Assembly (NCBI GenBank): GCA_018823885.1
Contig: JAHJHG010000001.1
Coordinates: 1 to 42,438 of the forward strand
Source of the DNA: Patescibacteria group bacterium
Lineage (GTDB): Bacteria; Patescibacteriota; Microgenomatia; UBA8517
Direction: 5' to 3'
Length of the DNA stretch: 42,438 nt
Positions within the stretch are counted from its first letter, which is position 1. Each line of letters begins with the position of its first letter. A model generated the notes under the pieces. That model was not told where the DNA came from and ran no database searches. It saw only the letters and a program-made list of their open reading frames with translations. Position numbers and translations under genes: made by a program. Positions 1 to 9,895 of the stretch are shown piece after piece.

Positions 1-702
1 GACAAACTCGCTTGATATAAAAGGAAAAGTCAAAGAGGCGGACGAGCTGTCGAGGTTTCTTTTTTGGGAAAGAAGATTTTCTCCTCTCGGAAGGACCGAT
101 TGAAGGGCTTCAAGCTGCTGAAAACTGGCCGTTTTGGTGTAGAAAAGCTTTGTAGCCAGAGTTGTTTCTAAAAGAGTGGTAATTTTTTCAAGCTCAATGA
201 GAGTATCGGCAATTGCGGCTATGTAAATTGACACCTGGAAAAGCTTCTCTTGACCTCTTAAAATAGCTTCCTTAAGCTCCACGGCCGACCTTAAAGGGTC
301 TGTCAGCTCAGAACCGATGATTTTCCCCTGTTGCTGCATGCTGCGCCTGGTTGACTCAAGTTCGGTTATCTTCCGGTTCAGCTTGGGAAGGGCCAAGAGA
401 GCGTCAATCTGTTCTATATGGTAAGAGATATCGATGTTGTGATTAAAATTGATAAGCATGTTAAGCCAGCCGGTTGAGGCAACGTAAGGGTAGCCGGAGA
501 TAAAAAGCGTTCTTATATACTTACTACCCATCCTGATGTAATTGGGGTATTCTTTTATTCCGGAATAGGAGATAAGGTCAATCAAATCCTGCTCTCCAAA
601 TTCAAACTCTCTAACCTTGCTGAAAGGCCCGTTTTTACGACCGTTTATCTTGCTAAAGAGTACTTTTTTAATCTTTCTAAAATTTTGTTTTCCGTTAAGC
701 AT
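1..702 (-). CDS. VirB4/TraC-like T4SS ATPase, N-terminal part (truncated by window edge)
   Basis: Open minus-strand frame from ATG at 702 (MLNGKQNFRKIKKVLFSKINGRKNGPF...) to the window edge, directly after the PrgI and TraC-like ORFs. Confidence 0.6.
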   Translation of the reverse strand, partial: MLNGKQNFRKIKKVLFSKINGRKNGPFSKVREFEFGEQDLIDLISYSGIKEYPNYIRMGSKYIRTLFISGYPYVASTGWLNMLINFNHNIDISYHIEQIDALLALPKLNRKITELESTRRSMQQQGKIIGSELTDPLRSAVELKEAILRGQEKLFQVSIYIAAIADTLIELEKITTLLETTLATKLFYTKTASFQQLEALQSVLPRGENLLSQKRNLDSSSASLTFPFISSEFV

Positions 703-1288
703 TTGTTAAAAACTCCATGGTTTTTTCCTTAAGCTGCTGGGTTTTATTTTGGGCAGGGTTGTAAAAACTGTAGAAAAGCTCGAGAACCTCAATTGAGTCA
801 AGATATTTTGTCTTCATACCCAGTCTTTCAAGTCCCTTAACGACGATATCTTGGTTAAGTTTTATCTGCTCCCTTACCAAACTGAATTCTCCTTTCCCGT
901 TTTCGGGGTCGTAGGGAATAACAACGTAAAAGCGCCGGGAGAGAATCTTATTTCCCGAAACCAGCTTTTTTACAAACCTGGAGTAGTTTTTGATTTGCTT
1001 GATATAAACTTTTTCTTTTTCGCTTTTGCTTTTTTCCGACAACCTACCCAGATAATCGTCGATGTCGATCTCCCTTATTCTTATCAAAATCTGGATGGGA
1101 TAAGGAAGGGAGTTCAGGAAATTCTGGAAGTTATCAATCAAAACGTCCTGCTCTTCGTCGCTTTTAAGTTCAAAGTTGACCGAAGAGGCTTCAAGTACGG
1201 TTCTGTATTTTCCTCCAGGCAAAACAAGAACTCCGTCTCTTACCTCTTTAATATCGATTTGCTTTCTTGACGAATGTTTCCTAATCAT
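695..1288 (-). CDS. TraC-like/VirB4 N-terminal-like conjugation protein
   Basis: 197 aa ORF overlapping its neighbours in a T4SS operon; motif style ...NFLNSLPYPIQILIRIREIDIDDYL... Confidence 0.65.
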   Translation of the reverse strand: MIRKHSSRKQIDIKEVRDGVLVLPGGKYRTVLEASSVNFELKSDEEQDVLIDNFQNFLNSLPYPIQILIRIREIDIDDYLGRLSEKSKSEKEKVYIKQIKNYSRFVKKLVSGNKILSRRFYVVIPYDPENGKGEFSLVREQIKLNQDIVVKGLERLGMKTKYLDSIEVLELFYSFYNPAQNKTQQLKEKTMEFLTNA

Positions 1289-1775
1289 AGACGGCTAAAT
1301 TCAATTTTCCTTTCTTGCCTAATTTAAAACCAAACTTTTTTTGTTTTTCCGAAAGGGGCGCAAGTATTTCCGAAGGCGCTTCTTTGCTTTCTTTTTTGTC
1401 TTTTGGTTTTTGTTTGGCCAAGCTAAGCGCGCTTTTATCTGATTTTTTGTTTCGTCTTTCAACATTTCTTAAGTACAATTCGTTTTTGTTGAAAACATAA
1501 ATTCTGGGTCGCATCCAGTATCTGATAAAGACAATCAGCCACTGAAGGACAATTCTCTCCTTTATTCTTATTGAAAGGCCTGCAAACAAGGCAAACTCAA
1601 AAATGATAAGAGGGATTTTGTAGGCGGTGAACTCCATTTTGTTCGGCAGAACCGTGTAGACGAAAGTCCCTATAAAAAGAGAGGCAAGCAAAAGAACTAT
1701 TTGGGTGAGATTCAAATTCCCCGCGATTTTATCCTCGACGGTCGTAATTTGAGCCGGTATAACGGTTGTCTTCAT
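1281..1775 (-). CDS. PrgI family membrane protein (T4SS)
   Basis: 164 aa; MKTTVIPAQITTVEDKIAGNLNLTQIVLLLASLFIG... is typical of the PrgI N-terminus with two TM segments. Confidence 0.8.
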   Translation of the reverse strand: MKTTVIPAQITTVEDKIAGNLNLTQIVLLLASLFIGTFVYTVLPNKMEFTAYKIPLIIFEFALFAGLSIRIKERIVLQWLIVFIRYWMRPRIYVFNKNELYLRNVERRNKKSDKSALSLAKQKPKDKKESKEAPSEILAPLSEKQKKFGFKLGKKGKLNLAVYD

Positions 1776-3073
1776 GCTTTAATCACCTTTCTGGCTTTTT
1801 TAACGGCCGATTTTTTGGCGGTTTCGGCGGTTGTGCTTTCCGTTTGTTTCGCGGTTAAGACATTTATTACTTGGCCGCCGAGTTTTGTAACAGCCGCCCT
1901 CCCCGAGTTGTAAAAGGTGAACTGGACCATCAGGCTTTGGGCTTTCAAAAGGGTAACAAAAAGACCGATCCCGACAAGGATGGGAATTATCGTCGTTGAA
2001 CCGGTTCCGACGTCTGTGGACAAAAAGGCCGAGGCAAGCTGGATAATAACAACGTGGACAAAGACGGAAAAGACGACGGCTAGATAGGTTTTGCTGGCAA
2101 TTTCTGAAAAGTCTGAAAACTTAGGAATCGCCCACAAAAGGAAAATCAGAGGGGAAATTGCCGCGCCAAAGGCGATAATAATAAGCCTCGAGATATAAAA
2201 AAGCAAAAGGACGGTAGCAAGGATGATAAACAAAACCATAAAAATAAGGGTGATTGTGGTTGTGCCTCCGATTGATAAATTAGCCGGGTCAAAGGCATTT
2301 AAAATCCAGGCGTCGTTTATCCCACCCGTTGATGACAAAACGGCGCTTACCAGAACGTTGCTTGTCCTGATTATCCAGTCAATAAAATAAATGGATACGT
2401 TGGCTCCAAGAAAGGCCAAGCCCAGTCTTGGCAGAATGTGTTTCAAATCAAGTTCTTCAAAACCGAAGGCCGAAGCGCTCATAAACTGAAGGCCCAAAAG
2501 AGCGACAACAACAACAAACAGGGCGTCGGCTATTCCTAAGATGACAAGCCAGAAGTTGAAAATGACCGAATTGGTAGAAACCAGGGGCGTTGTCGTCAGA
2601 AAACCAATGATTGCGTCGGTTATCGGCTTGGTTGCGCTTTGGATTATGCTTTGCAAAAATCCGGAAACCGCTTCCAAAAGAACCTGGGTCAGACCGCCGC
2701 TGGGGACTTCGGGTTCAATAGCCTGAAGCTGAATTTGGCTTTCAACCGCAGGGATATTCGGCGTGGTAAAGGCGTGGGATAAAAGAGAGGCAAATACGCT
2801 TGCCGAAAGAACAAGGGTAAGACCTATAAGTGCGTGTTTGATCGTTCTTTTGGCGTTTTCAAGGGCATCAGGCTTGCCGGTTGAGGTTATATAAAGATAG
2901 CCGCCTTTAATAAGAACAAAGACGGAAAAAACTGAGGCGATTATTGTTAGAACGGTTAAGAGTTCGGAAGAAAAGGCTTGTACCTGGGGGTTTGGGGTTT
3001 GAGCAAAGGATGGTGAAGGCAAGGCAAAGAATAGCAAAATACTTCCCAATATCGATAAAATAATTTTTATCAT
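1772..3073 (-). CDS. VirB6/TrbL-like polytopic T4SS membrane protein
   Basis: 433 aa with signal peptide and multiple TM stretches, overlapping PrgI (ATGA). Confidence 0.7.
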   Translation of the reverse strand: MIKIILSILGSILLFFALPSPSFAQTPNPQVQAFSSELLTVLTIIASVFSVFVLIKGGYLYITSTGKPDALENAKRTIKHALIGLTLVLSASVFASLLSHAFTTPNIPAVESQIQLQAIEPEVPSGGLTQVLLEAVSGFLQSIIQSATKPITDAIIGFLTTTPLVSTNSVIFNFWLVILGIADALFVVVVALLGLQFMSASAFGFEELDLKHILPRLGLAFLGANVSIYFIDWIIRTSNVLVSAVLSSTGGINDAWILNAFDPANLSIGGTTTITLIFMVLFIILATVLLLFYISRLIIIAFGAAISPLIFLLWAIPKFSDFSEIASKTYLAVVFSVFVHVVIIQLASAFLSTDVGTGSTTIIPILVGIGLFVTLLKAQSLMVQFTFYNSGRAAVTKLGGQVINVLTAKQTESTTAETAKKSAVKKARKVIKA

Positions 3074-3396
3074 CTGCCGAATGCACCTTGGGCAAGCTGT
3101 GCTACTACATTGCTTAAGACGTACGCTCCTATACTTATTGCCAAACCTAGAGCGGAATAAAATATGGTCTTTTTTGATTTTTCAAGGTTTTCCGGATTTC
3201 CCGAGCTTGTGATATAGCCAACCCCGCCCCAGACAAAGAAAAGTGCGGCCAAAATTCCTGCAAGCGTAACCAAAGTTTGAATTATGTTTTGCATGAAGTT
3301 TTCGACCTTGGCAACGTCGTCGGACTGGGCATATACGCTGGAAGCGGTAACTAAGGCAGTGATTAGAAGCGATTTAAATATTAAAAGTTTTCTCAT
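3070..3396 (-). CDS. VirB2/TrbC-like pilin
   Basis: 108 aa, signal peptide plus two TM helices, strong SD (AAGGAGGTG) upstream, operon position. Confidence 0.7.
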   Translation of the reverse strand: MRKLLIFKSLLITALVTASSVYAQSDDVAKVENFMQNIIQTLVTLAGILAALFFVWGGVGYITSSGNPENLEKSKKTIFYSALGLAISIGAYVLSNVVAQLAQGAFGR

Positions 3397-3453
3397 ATCC
3401 TCACCTCCTTAAAAAATAGGGCAGAGGTTATGAGCAGGAAACTTGACTTACAA

Positions 3454-3479
3454 AAAAACTGCCAACTAAGGCAGTTTTT
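3454..3479 (-). terminator. Hairpin AAAAACTGCC-AACTAA-GGCAGTTTTT in leader of the pilin operon
   Basis: Perfect 10-bp stem followed by a U-run on the minus strand. Confidence 0.6.
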
Positions 3480-3493
3480 AAATAACCAGCCGA

Positions 3494-3535
3494 ATTTAAC
3501 CAGAAAATAGGCATAATGTCAACTTAAAGTATAAT
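3494..3535. promoter_or_regulatory. Divergent promoters: minus TTGACA(3522-3517)-17-TTAAAT(3499-3494); plus TATAAT 3530-3535
   Basis: Consensus-like sigma70 hexamers between divergent genes. Confidence 0.55.
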
Positions 3536-3545
3536 TAATGTTGAA

Positions 3546-4805
3546 ATGGGACCCGTTTTAATCTTTGACAAGTCTTTTTTAGAAAGTTTGACCGTCAATG
3601 AATCGGTGTGGCTGGATCACTTTTTTCTGTGCAATATCACGCCCCTCTTTTATGTAGAAACACTTGCAGATCTGGAAAAAGACTACAAAAGTGGAAAAGT
3701 GCCAAGAGTTTCCCAAGAGATTGTTAAAGAAATTGCCAAGAAAACACCTATCATAAATCCATGTCCAAGCATTCATCATCACAGGATCGTAGTGGGCGAA
3801 TTGTTAGGCCAAGAAGTGGATGTTGTCCACAGGAGGATACAAAGAAGTGGCGGTAAATATGTTAAATATGCAGATGGCAGTATCGGAATAGATTTTAAAC
3901 AGTTCCCAGAGGAAGCGGCATTGCATCGATGGAAAGCAGGCCAGTTTGAAGAAATAGAAAGGGATATTGCCAAAGAATGGAGAGAGGCTTTGTCAGCTGT
4001 CAACTTTGATGAAACAGTAAGCCTAATTGACTCAAAAGTTCCCCAAAATGCGAAAATCCCTAATCTACAAGCTTTAAAAGACTTTGTAGATAATTTTGTA
4101 AAGGCAAGGTATAAACAGTTTATTTATTTTGCTCTTGAAATACTTGAGGTGTCAGAAAAGGCGCGCAAGCCGATAATTAAAAGGTGGCGAGAAAATAATT
4201 GGCAAACTTTTGAGGAATTTTCCCCATACGCCGCTCATGTTTTAAAAACAAACCTTTTCTTTTATATAGGAATAAGTAGAGGCTTAATAGGAAAGGAAAG
4301 GGCTTCTTCTAATATGGTAGATATTTCCTATCTTTACTATTTACCCTTTTGTCATGTTTTTGTTTCAAACGACAGGCTACATAAAAGGATAACTCCTTTA
4401 TTTGTGGAATCAGACCAAAGCTTCATAAAGGGTGAAGAATTAAAAGCCGCCCTCCGAAAAATTAACGGTTATTATGCCGGATTACCCCAAGAAGTTAAAA
4501 AATTGGGCCCGTTTGGCTTTGCTCACTATCCTCCCATAGAAATTGATAATTTAGTTGCAGACCTACACGATAAACACCTAAAACCTTGGAGAGAAAGAGC
4601 AAAGGAATCTACCCCAGGCCTTCCTAAGCAAGATCGTAGGCTTCTCAATAAACTTAAAAAAAGGAAAAGAACACAAACTGCATATACTGGACCGCCAATA
4701 AGCTCCGATGAAGTCGACAGTATGATAGTTAGCAGACGCGTCCCAGTTGTGCGAGGAGATTGGAATATGGTACCCCCAGAAGTTCTTGAAAAGAAAAGAG
4801 GGTGA
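3546..4805 (+). CDS. Hypothetical protein (419 aa), conserved-looking N-terminus DKSFLESLTVNESVWLDHFFLCNITPLFYVETLADLEK
   Basis: Long ORF with own promoter; no confident family. Confidence 0.75.
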   Translation: MGPVLIFDKSFLESLTVNESVWLDHFFLCNITPLFYVETLADLEKDYKSGKVPRVSQEIVKEIAKKTPIINPCPSIHHHRIVVGELLGQEVDVVHRRIQRSGGKYVKYADGSIGIDFKQFPEEAALHRWKAGQFEEIERDIAKEWREALSAVNFDETVSLIDSKVPQNAKIPNLQALKDFVDNFVKARYKQFIYFALEILEVSEKARKPIIKRWRENNWQTFEEFSPYAAHVLKTNLFFYIGISRGLIGKERASSNMVDISYLYYLPFCHVFVSNDRLHKRITPLFVESDQSFIKGEELKAALRKINGYYAGLPQEVKKLGPFGFAHYPPIEIDNLVADLHDKHLKPWRERAKESTPGLPKQDRRLLNKLKKRKRTQTAYTGPPISSDEVDSMIVSRRVPVVRGDWNMVPPEVLEKKRG

Positions 4806-5048
4806 CAAAGTTGTAACTTTCATATGTCTCCGACTATAGTAAATGCTAAAATGGGGCAAAGTGGATAACGAAGTGAAATTCATTATCACGAATGTACTTG
4901 GCAGACGGTTTTGAAAGACGAAATTTATAAAACGTACAGGAACACTATTAAAAAAGTTGAAAGTCCCACTTAAGACAGGTTTTAAGAATAGCTTCGACTG
5001 AGCCTTAATAGCATGGTAAACTAGAGTTATAGTGATAAAGTAAATTCT

Positions 5049-6935
5049 ATGCGGTTTATTGGTTGTAAAGAAAATTTAGTTGATTTTATAGAAACCTTTG
5101 TAAAAGAAAGGGATATCAATGGGCCTATTTTTTGTGATCTTTTTGCAGGTACGGGAAGTGTAGCAAAACATTTTAAAAAATTAGGTTACAAAATTATTTC
5201 TAATGATTTATTATACTTTTCTTATGTTTTACAAAAAGTTTATATTGAGCAAAACGAATACCCTAAATTTACAAAGCTCCTAAGACACTTGAAGATTAAC
5301 CCCGTAGAAGAAACTCTCTTTACAAGCGAAAGTTTGAACGCAAAGGAAATTGTTAAGTATCTAAACAATCTTGAGGGCTTAGAAGGATTTATCTTTAAGA
5401 ATTATTCTCCGGAGGGAACTGACGGCCAAACCCACGTACGTAAATATTTTACTGGGGTAAATGCAAAAAAAATAGACGCTATTAGAGAGAAAATTGAGGA
5501 GTGGAAGAAAGAAAGCTTAATAAATGAGCGGGAGTATTTTTTTCTTTTGGGTTCACTTATAGAAGCTGTTCCATTCGTTGCTAACATAAGTGGTACTTAC
5601 GCCGCGTTTCTGAAAGATTGGGATCCAAGGGTTTTCAAAACCTTAACGCTTGAGGTCCCAGAAATAATACCCAGTAGTGAAACTCACAAAGTTTTCAATA
5701 TCGATGGTGTAAAACTTTTAGACAAGATCAAAAAAATAGATATTTTATATCTTGATCCGCCGTACAACGAACGACAATATGCACCGAACTATCATATTTT
5801 AGAAACGATCGCTAGATGGGACAACCCACCTATTAAAGGTGTTACAGGTATGAGGTCATATGAGGAACAGAAGTCGGAGTTTTGTAATCTACGGAAGGGG
5901 CTCAAAGCTCTTGAAAATATTCTTAAAAAGAAGAATTTTAAACATTTAATTTTGAGTTATAACGATGAAGGGATTATGCCCGAAAAGGAGATATTAAAGT
6001 TATTTAACGAATATGGCAAAACTATGGTATCGGAACAGACTTACCAGCGTTTCAAGAGTAATAGCAATGGTAAACAAAAGAATGGAGTTAAAGAGAAGCT
6101 GTATTATGTCAAAAAAGTGAATAATAAAAATAAATTAAATGATTTAAGCGGCTCGGAATGGATTTATTTTTTAAACTCTGTTGATGTAACTCACTATTCT
6201 ACTAAGGGAGCCGATGGATTCGCTCACCATTTACGGAAAAAACACCCTTCCCCTAAACCACCACAGCTAATGAAAAAATTTGTAGATTTTTTCACTAAAG
6301 AAAATCAGGTTGTTCTTGATCCTTTTATGGGGGTAGGTGGCGCTTTAATTGCTTGCTCTTTATCGAACAGAAAAGGAATAGGGATAGATTTATCAAAAAA
6401 ATATATTGATCTGTATAAAAAGGTTTGCAAGGAACTGGGCGTTGCTGAGCAGACTGCAATTGTCGGTAACTCGTTACAACTGGAAAAATTACTTAAAAAG
6501 AACACAGTTGTAGATTTTATCCTTACCGATCCTCCTTATGGCGAAATGTTGAGTAATAAGAGAACCGGACAGAGAAGAAAGAAAACTGGTGTTGCCGAAG
6601 CAACTCCTTTTACCAGCCACGAGACAGATTTAGGCAATATGGATAGAGAAAATTTTCTGGAATCATTGAAAAACATTATTCAAAAATCTACGGAGTATCT
6701 TAAGCCAAAAGGTTGTATAGCGATTTTTGTTAAGGATTTACAACCAAAAAACGGAGAGCATAATATGTTGCACAGTTTTATAGCAGATAAGTTATTAGAG
6801 ATACCTGATTTATCGTTCAGGGGCTATAAAATTTGGTACGATGCAACTCAAAAACTTTACCCCTTTGGATACCCACATGCTTTTGTGGCTAATCAATTTC
6901 ATCAATTTATTATGATATTTCGAAAGGAAAAATAA
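5049..6935 (+). CDS. Fused two-domain DNA methyltransferase (D12-class adenine MTase + N6/N4 MTase)
   Basis: N-half DLFAGTGSVAKHF and DPPYNERQY; C-half DPFMGVGGALIAC and TDPPYGEM: two SAM-binding and two DPPY motifs in one ORF. Confidence 0.88.
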   Translation: MRFIGCKENLVDFIETFVKERDINGPIFCDLFAGTGSVAKHFKKLGYKIISNDLLYFSYVLQKVYIEQNEYPKFTKLLRHLKINPVEETLFTSESLNAKEIVKYLNNLEGLEGFIFKNYSPEGTDGQTHVRKYFTGVNAKKIDAIREKIEEWKKESLINEREYFFLLGSLIEAVPFVANISGTYAAFLKDWDPRVFKTLTLEVPEIIPSSETHKVFNIDGVKLLDKIKKIDILYLDPPYNERQYAPNYHILETIARWDNPPIKGVTGMRSYEEQKSEFCNLRKGLKALENILKKKNFKHLILSYNDEGIMPEKEILKLFNEYGKTMVSEQTYQRFKSNSNGKQKNGVKEKLYYVKKVNNKNKLNDLSGSEWIYFLNSVDVTHYSTKGADGFAHHLRKKHPSPKPPQLMKKFVDFFTKENQVVLDPFMGVGGALIACSLSNRKGIGIDLSKKYIDLYKKVCKELGVAEQTAIVGNSLQLEKLLKKNTVVDFILTDPPYGEMLSNKRTGQRRKKTGVAEATPFTSHETDLGNMDRENFLESLKNIIQKSTEYLKPKGCIAIFVKDLQPKNGEHNMLHSFIADKLLEIPDLSFRGYKIWYDATQKLYPFGYPHAFVANQFHQFIMIFRKEK

Positions 6936-6937
6936 GT

Positions 6938-8329
6938 ATGGAAAATAAGAATCTGTGGATCTTAACGGAAGAAAGACCAAAGAGGGAAGTTATCTCTGAT
7001 ATTTTATTAAAGTTTGCAAAAGACAATAAATTAGCTTGTTTTATTGACACTATAAGGATATTGCCAATTTTGGAAAATGGTAAGTTCTCATTTTTATATG
7101 AAGTTGTTGGTTTTCGCTGTAATAAAATTAAGAGAGTATTTATAAGGTCTGTTAGTGGCTTTTCTAGTTTTGTTGATTTTTTAGTTTTTCATCAGGAGAA
7201 ACAACCAACTCAAAATGACATTCCCCTCTATGCAATAGAAGAAACAAAAACCGACGACAGAGAAAGTCGGAATACGGGTGTTTATCAGCGCGCCTCAAAG
7301 TTTGTTTTTATTGACTACTATTACTCAAGTATTAAGAAAATAATGCTCTACAACTTGAAGATAGAGCAAAAGGTGGAGCCAACATCAACTTATATCTTTG
7401 GTACGAGATTGTTATTGACGCTTGGTGTAGAAATTTTGGGCAAGAAACTTGACGATAAAATTTTTAGACCGTTCACTTCAGTTGATGAAATTATTAAATT
7501 TAAAAGAGCAATGCGCAAGGCCCCAACGGGAAACGTCCCAATTCTGATTGAAAAATCGAATGGGAAAATCACAATTTCTGGCAGATTGTATAAATCAGGT
7601 CGTTTATCCCACGATCCAAACATTGGGGCTCTTAGCTTAATCAGTGCGGCCATTAGAAAATTAGGGTGGAAAGATGACATAGTGATAACTGAACATGGAC
7701 TAAACCAAAGCCATGTTACTGCTGGTAACAAATTCATTAAAATTGCCAACAGATTAAGCTTAAAAATCAACGGTCTTACAGTTCCCTCAATTAAAGAAAA
7801 AGATAATTATTGGAAATACGAAACAGAGGGTGAAAAACTTGGAACAATTTTTATTCACCTTGTTGTTGAAAATTTCACGGAGGGTTACTCAATATTTGAA
7901 AATCATGCCGGTTGTGAGAAAGGCTATTTCATAACCAAGGAGGGCAAGCCCATCCCATTGGAAAAATATTCCGATAGAGAAGCCTACAAAAAGGGTGATA
8001 AGAATAAAATAATCAGTATTCCTGACTTAATTTTAATAGATTTTGGAAGAACAGAGATTATCAACATTGAAGGTAAAAAATATCAATTTAGACGAAATGG
8101 AATTGAGGAGTTGAAGAATTTTGGCGATATAGAAGAAAATTACATTAAAAAATATTACCCAAAATTCAAAATCACCCGGACTGTTGTTTTGTATGGTAGT
8201 AAAGAAAACAAAATTGTCGAAATTGAAGTTGGCTTCCTTCTTAACGAAAATGGCGATCTTATATTGGGAATAAAAGCCCCGGATTTATTCAAAGAGGCAA
8301 TCAAAAATTTAATAGATTTTTGGTCATAA
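6938..8329 (+). CDS. Putative type II restriction endonuclease
   Basis: 463 aa, starts 3 nt after the MTase stop; YAIEETKTDDRESRNTGVYQRASKF looks like a PD-(D/E)XK-type catalytic region. Confidence 0.65.
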   Translation: MENKNLWILTEERPKREVISDILLKFAKDNKLACFIDTIRILPILENGKFSFLYEVVGFRCNKIKRVFIRSVSGFSSFVDFLVFHQEKQPTQNDIPLYAIEETKTDDRESRNTGVYQRASKFVFIDYYYSSIKKIMLYNLKIEQKVEPTSTYIFGTRLLLTLGVEILGKKLDDKIFRPFTSVDEIIKFKRAMRKAPTGNVPILIEKSNGKITISGRLYKSGRLSHDPNIGALSLISAAIRKLGWKDDIVITEHGLNQSHVTAGNKFIKIANRLSLKINGLTVPSIKEKDNYWKYETEGEKLGTIFIHLVVENFTEGYSIFENHAGCEKGYFITKEGKPIPLEKYSDREAYKKGDKNKIISIPDLILIDFGRTEIINIEGKKYQFRRNGIEELKNFGDIEENYIKKYYPKFKITRTVVLYGSKENKIVEIEVGFLLNENGDLILGIKAPDLFKEAIKNLIDFWS

Positions 8330-8409
8330 GTTATCAGCCTGTTCTGTACTCTCTGGCCTCACGCCAGAGGAAATTGAGATTGTTGAGAAAAATACAATAT
8401 GAATAAGCC

Positions 8410-8886
8410 ATGAAATATTTCGCATATGGATCGAATATGAACTTAAAAGATTTGGCCTCTTGGTGTGAAAGTAAAGGTTACGAACCAATAAAACCAAAGT
8501 CTTCCATTATCGGAGCCTTAAAAAGGTATAAACTATCCTTTAATTATTATTCAGAAGGAAGGAAAAGCAGCGCACTGAATGTTATGGATGATCCTTCAGA
8601 TTTTGTTTGTGGAGCAATTCTTGAGTTATCCAAAGATGATTACGATAAGATAAAGGAGAAAGAAGGCAGTACTCTTAAGCCCCCTAAGTATATTGAGATA
8701 GACGTACAAGTAAAAGTACCCGGAAGAATCATTAAGGCGAAAACTTTTAAAGCAAATAAACAGTTTGAACGTGATTTTGTACGCCCAACCAAAGAATATT
8801 TAGATATTGTTTTAAACGGAGCCTCTAAGCAAGGTTTGGATAGTGAATGCATTGAAAAAATTATTAATGCTTCGCGTGGGCTGTAA
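8410..8886 (+). CDS. Gamma-glutamylcyclotransferase/AIG2-like protein
   Basis: MKYFAYGSNMNLKDL... YGSNM motif. Confidence 0.8.
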   Translation: MKYFAYGSNMNLKDLASWCESKGYEPIKPKSSIIGALKRYKLSFNYYSEGRKSSALNVMDDPSDFVCGAILELSKDDYDKIKEKEGSTLKPPKYIEIDVQVKVPGRIIKAKTFKANKQFERDFVRPTKEYLDIVLNGASKQGLDSECIEKIINASRGL

Positions 8887-8943
8887 ATATTTCTTATCAA
8901 TTTGTAGTTTATCCCTGATTTACGTTATAATTCCAGCACAATC

Positions 8944-9810
8944 GTGAGTAAACTTTTTAAACCTGAAAAGCTAAAATTAAAAAATAACCCGGAATACAAT
9001 GAGGTGTGGATTCAGAAGTGTATTGCGGATGACCCATCCATTTTGAATCTTGGCGATTTAGTGTTAAGAGATAAAGAAAGGCCTCAGCCGAATGCCGGCA
9101 GACTGGATTTACTTCTCCAAGATCCTGATACCAACCGAAGGTATGAGGTAGAAATTCAACTTGGCAAAACTGATGAAAGCCACATTATTAGAACAATAGA
9201 ATATTGGGATATAGAGCGAAAAAGATACCCTCAATACGACCATTGTGCAGTTATAGTTGCGGAGGATATAACAAGTAGATTTTTAAACGTAATCAATCTT
9301 TTTAATGGGAACGTTCCCATAATAGCAATACAAATGAATGCATATAAATTTGACAAAAAGGTTGCTTTAATGTTCACAACAGTTTTGGATGAATTACCCT
9401 TAGGCTTGGTCGATGAGGACGAGGAAGTTCGTGAAGTAACCGACAGGAAATATTGGATAAATAGAGGGACTGAAGATACGGTGAAAATGGCCGACAAGAT
9501 GTTGGAGTTGATCAATGAATTCACCGAAGGTTTTGAGCTTAAATATAATAAGTTTTATATAGGATTAGCAAAGGATGGACAGCCAAATAACTTCGCCGTT
9601 TTCAGACCAAGAAAGAGTGGTTTAAATGTCGAAATAAAAATACCATTTTCCGACGAAATTCAAACGAAAATTGAAGAGGCAGGGCTAGATGACATGGGAT
9701 ATTTGAAAAAATGGAATGCTTACAGACTAAGGTTCTCAAAAGGGGGTGTTGAAAGCAATAAGAAGCTTTTATCTCATCTATTAAAGCAAGCATACGAGAA
9801 TTCAAAGTAA
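8944..9810 (+). CDS. PD-(D/E)XK nuclease-like protein
   Basis: 288 aa, GTG start; GRLDLLLQDPDTNRRYEVEIQLGKTDESHIIRTIEYW matches a D...E-x-Q core. Confidence 0.65.
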   Translation: MSKLFKPEKLKLKNNPEYNEVWIQKCIADDPSILNLGDLVLRDKERPQPNAGRLDLLLQDPDTNRRYEVEIQLGKTDESHIIRTIEYWDIERKRYPQYDHCAVIVAEDITSRFLNVINLFNGNVPIIAIQMNAYKFDKKVALMFTTVLDELPLGLVDEDEEVREVTDRKYWINRGTEDTVKMADKMLELINEFTEGFELKYNKFYIGLAKDGQPNNFAVFRPRKSGLNVEIKIPFSDEIQTKIEEAGLDDMGYLKKWNAYRLRFSKGGVESNKKLLSHLLKQAYENSK

Positions 9811-9874
9811 TTCACCCCCATAATTCTTCTATTTACCTACGTTGACTAATTTTGTGTGATAAAATTTAAACACT

Positions 9875-9892
9875 GCCCGCAAGGGCTTTTTT
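9875..9892 (+). terminator. GCCC-GCAA-GGGC-TTTTTT hairpin
   Basis: 4-bp GC stem, GNRA-type loop, U6 tract, ending 3 nt before an ATG. Confidence 0.55.
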
Positions 9893-9895
9893 ATT

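Noticed and set aside
851-1270. 139-aa plus ORF and other antisense ORFs opposite T4SS, VirD4 and methyltransferase genes
   Set aside because: Fully antisense to longer ORFs with clear family support.
4860-4895. Imperfect dyad GTGGATAACGAA...TTCATTATCAC
   Set aside because: Mismatched stem in an AT-rich intergenic region; not convincing.
8350-8370. CTCTGGC-CTCAC-GCCAGAG hairpin after the restriction gene as a terminator
   Set aside because: Stem is good but there is no U-tract; could be structure only, so not annotated.
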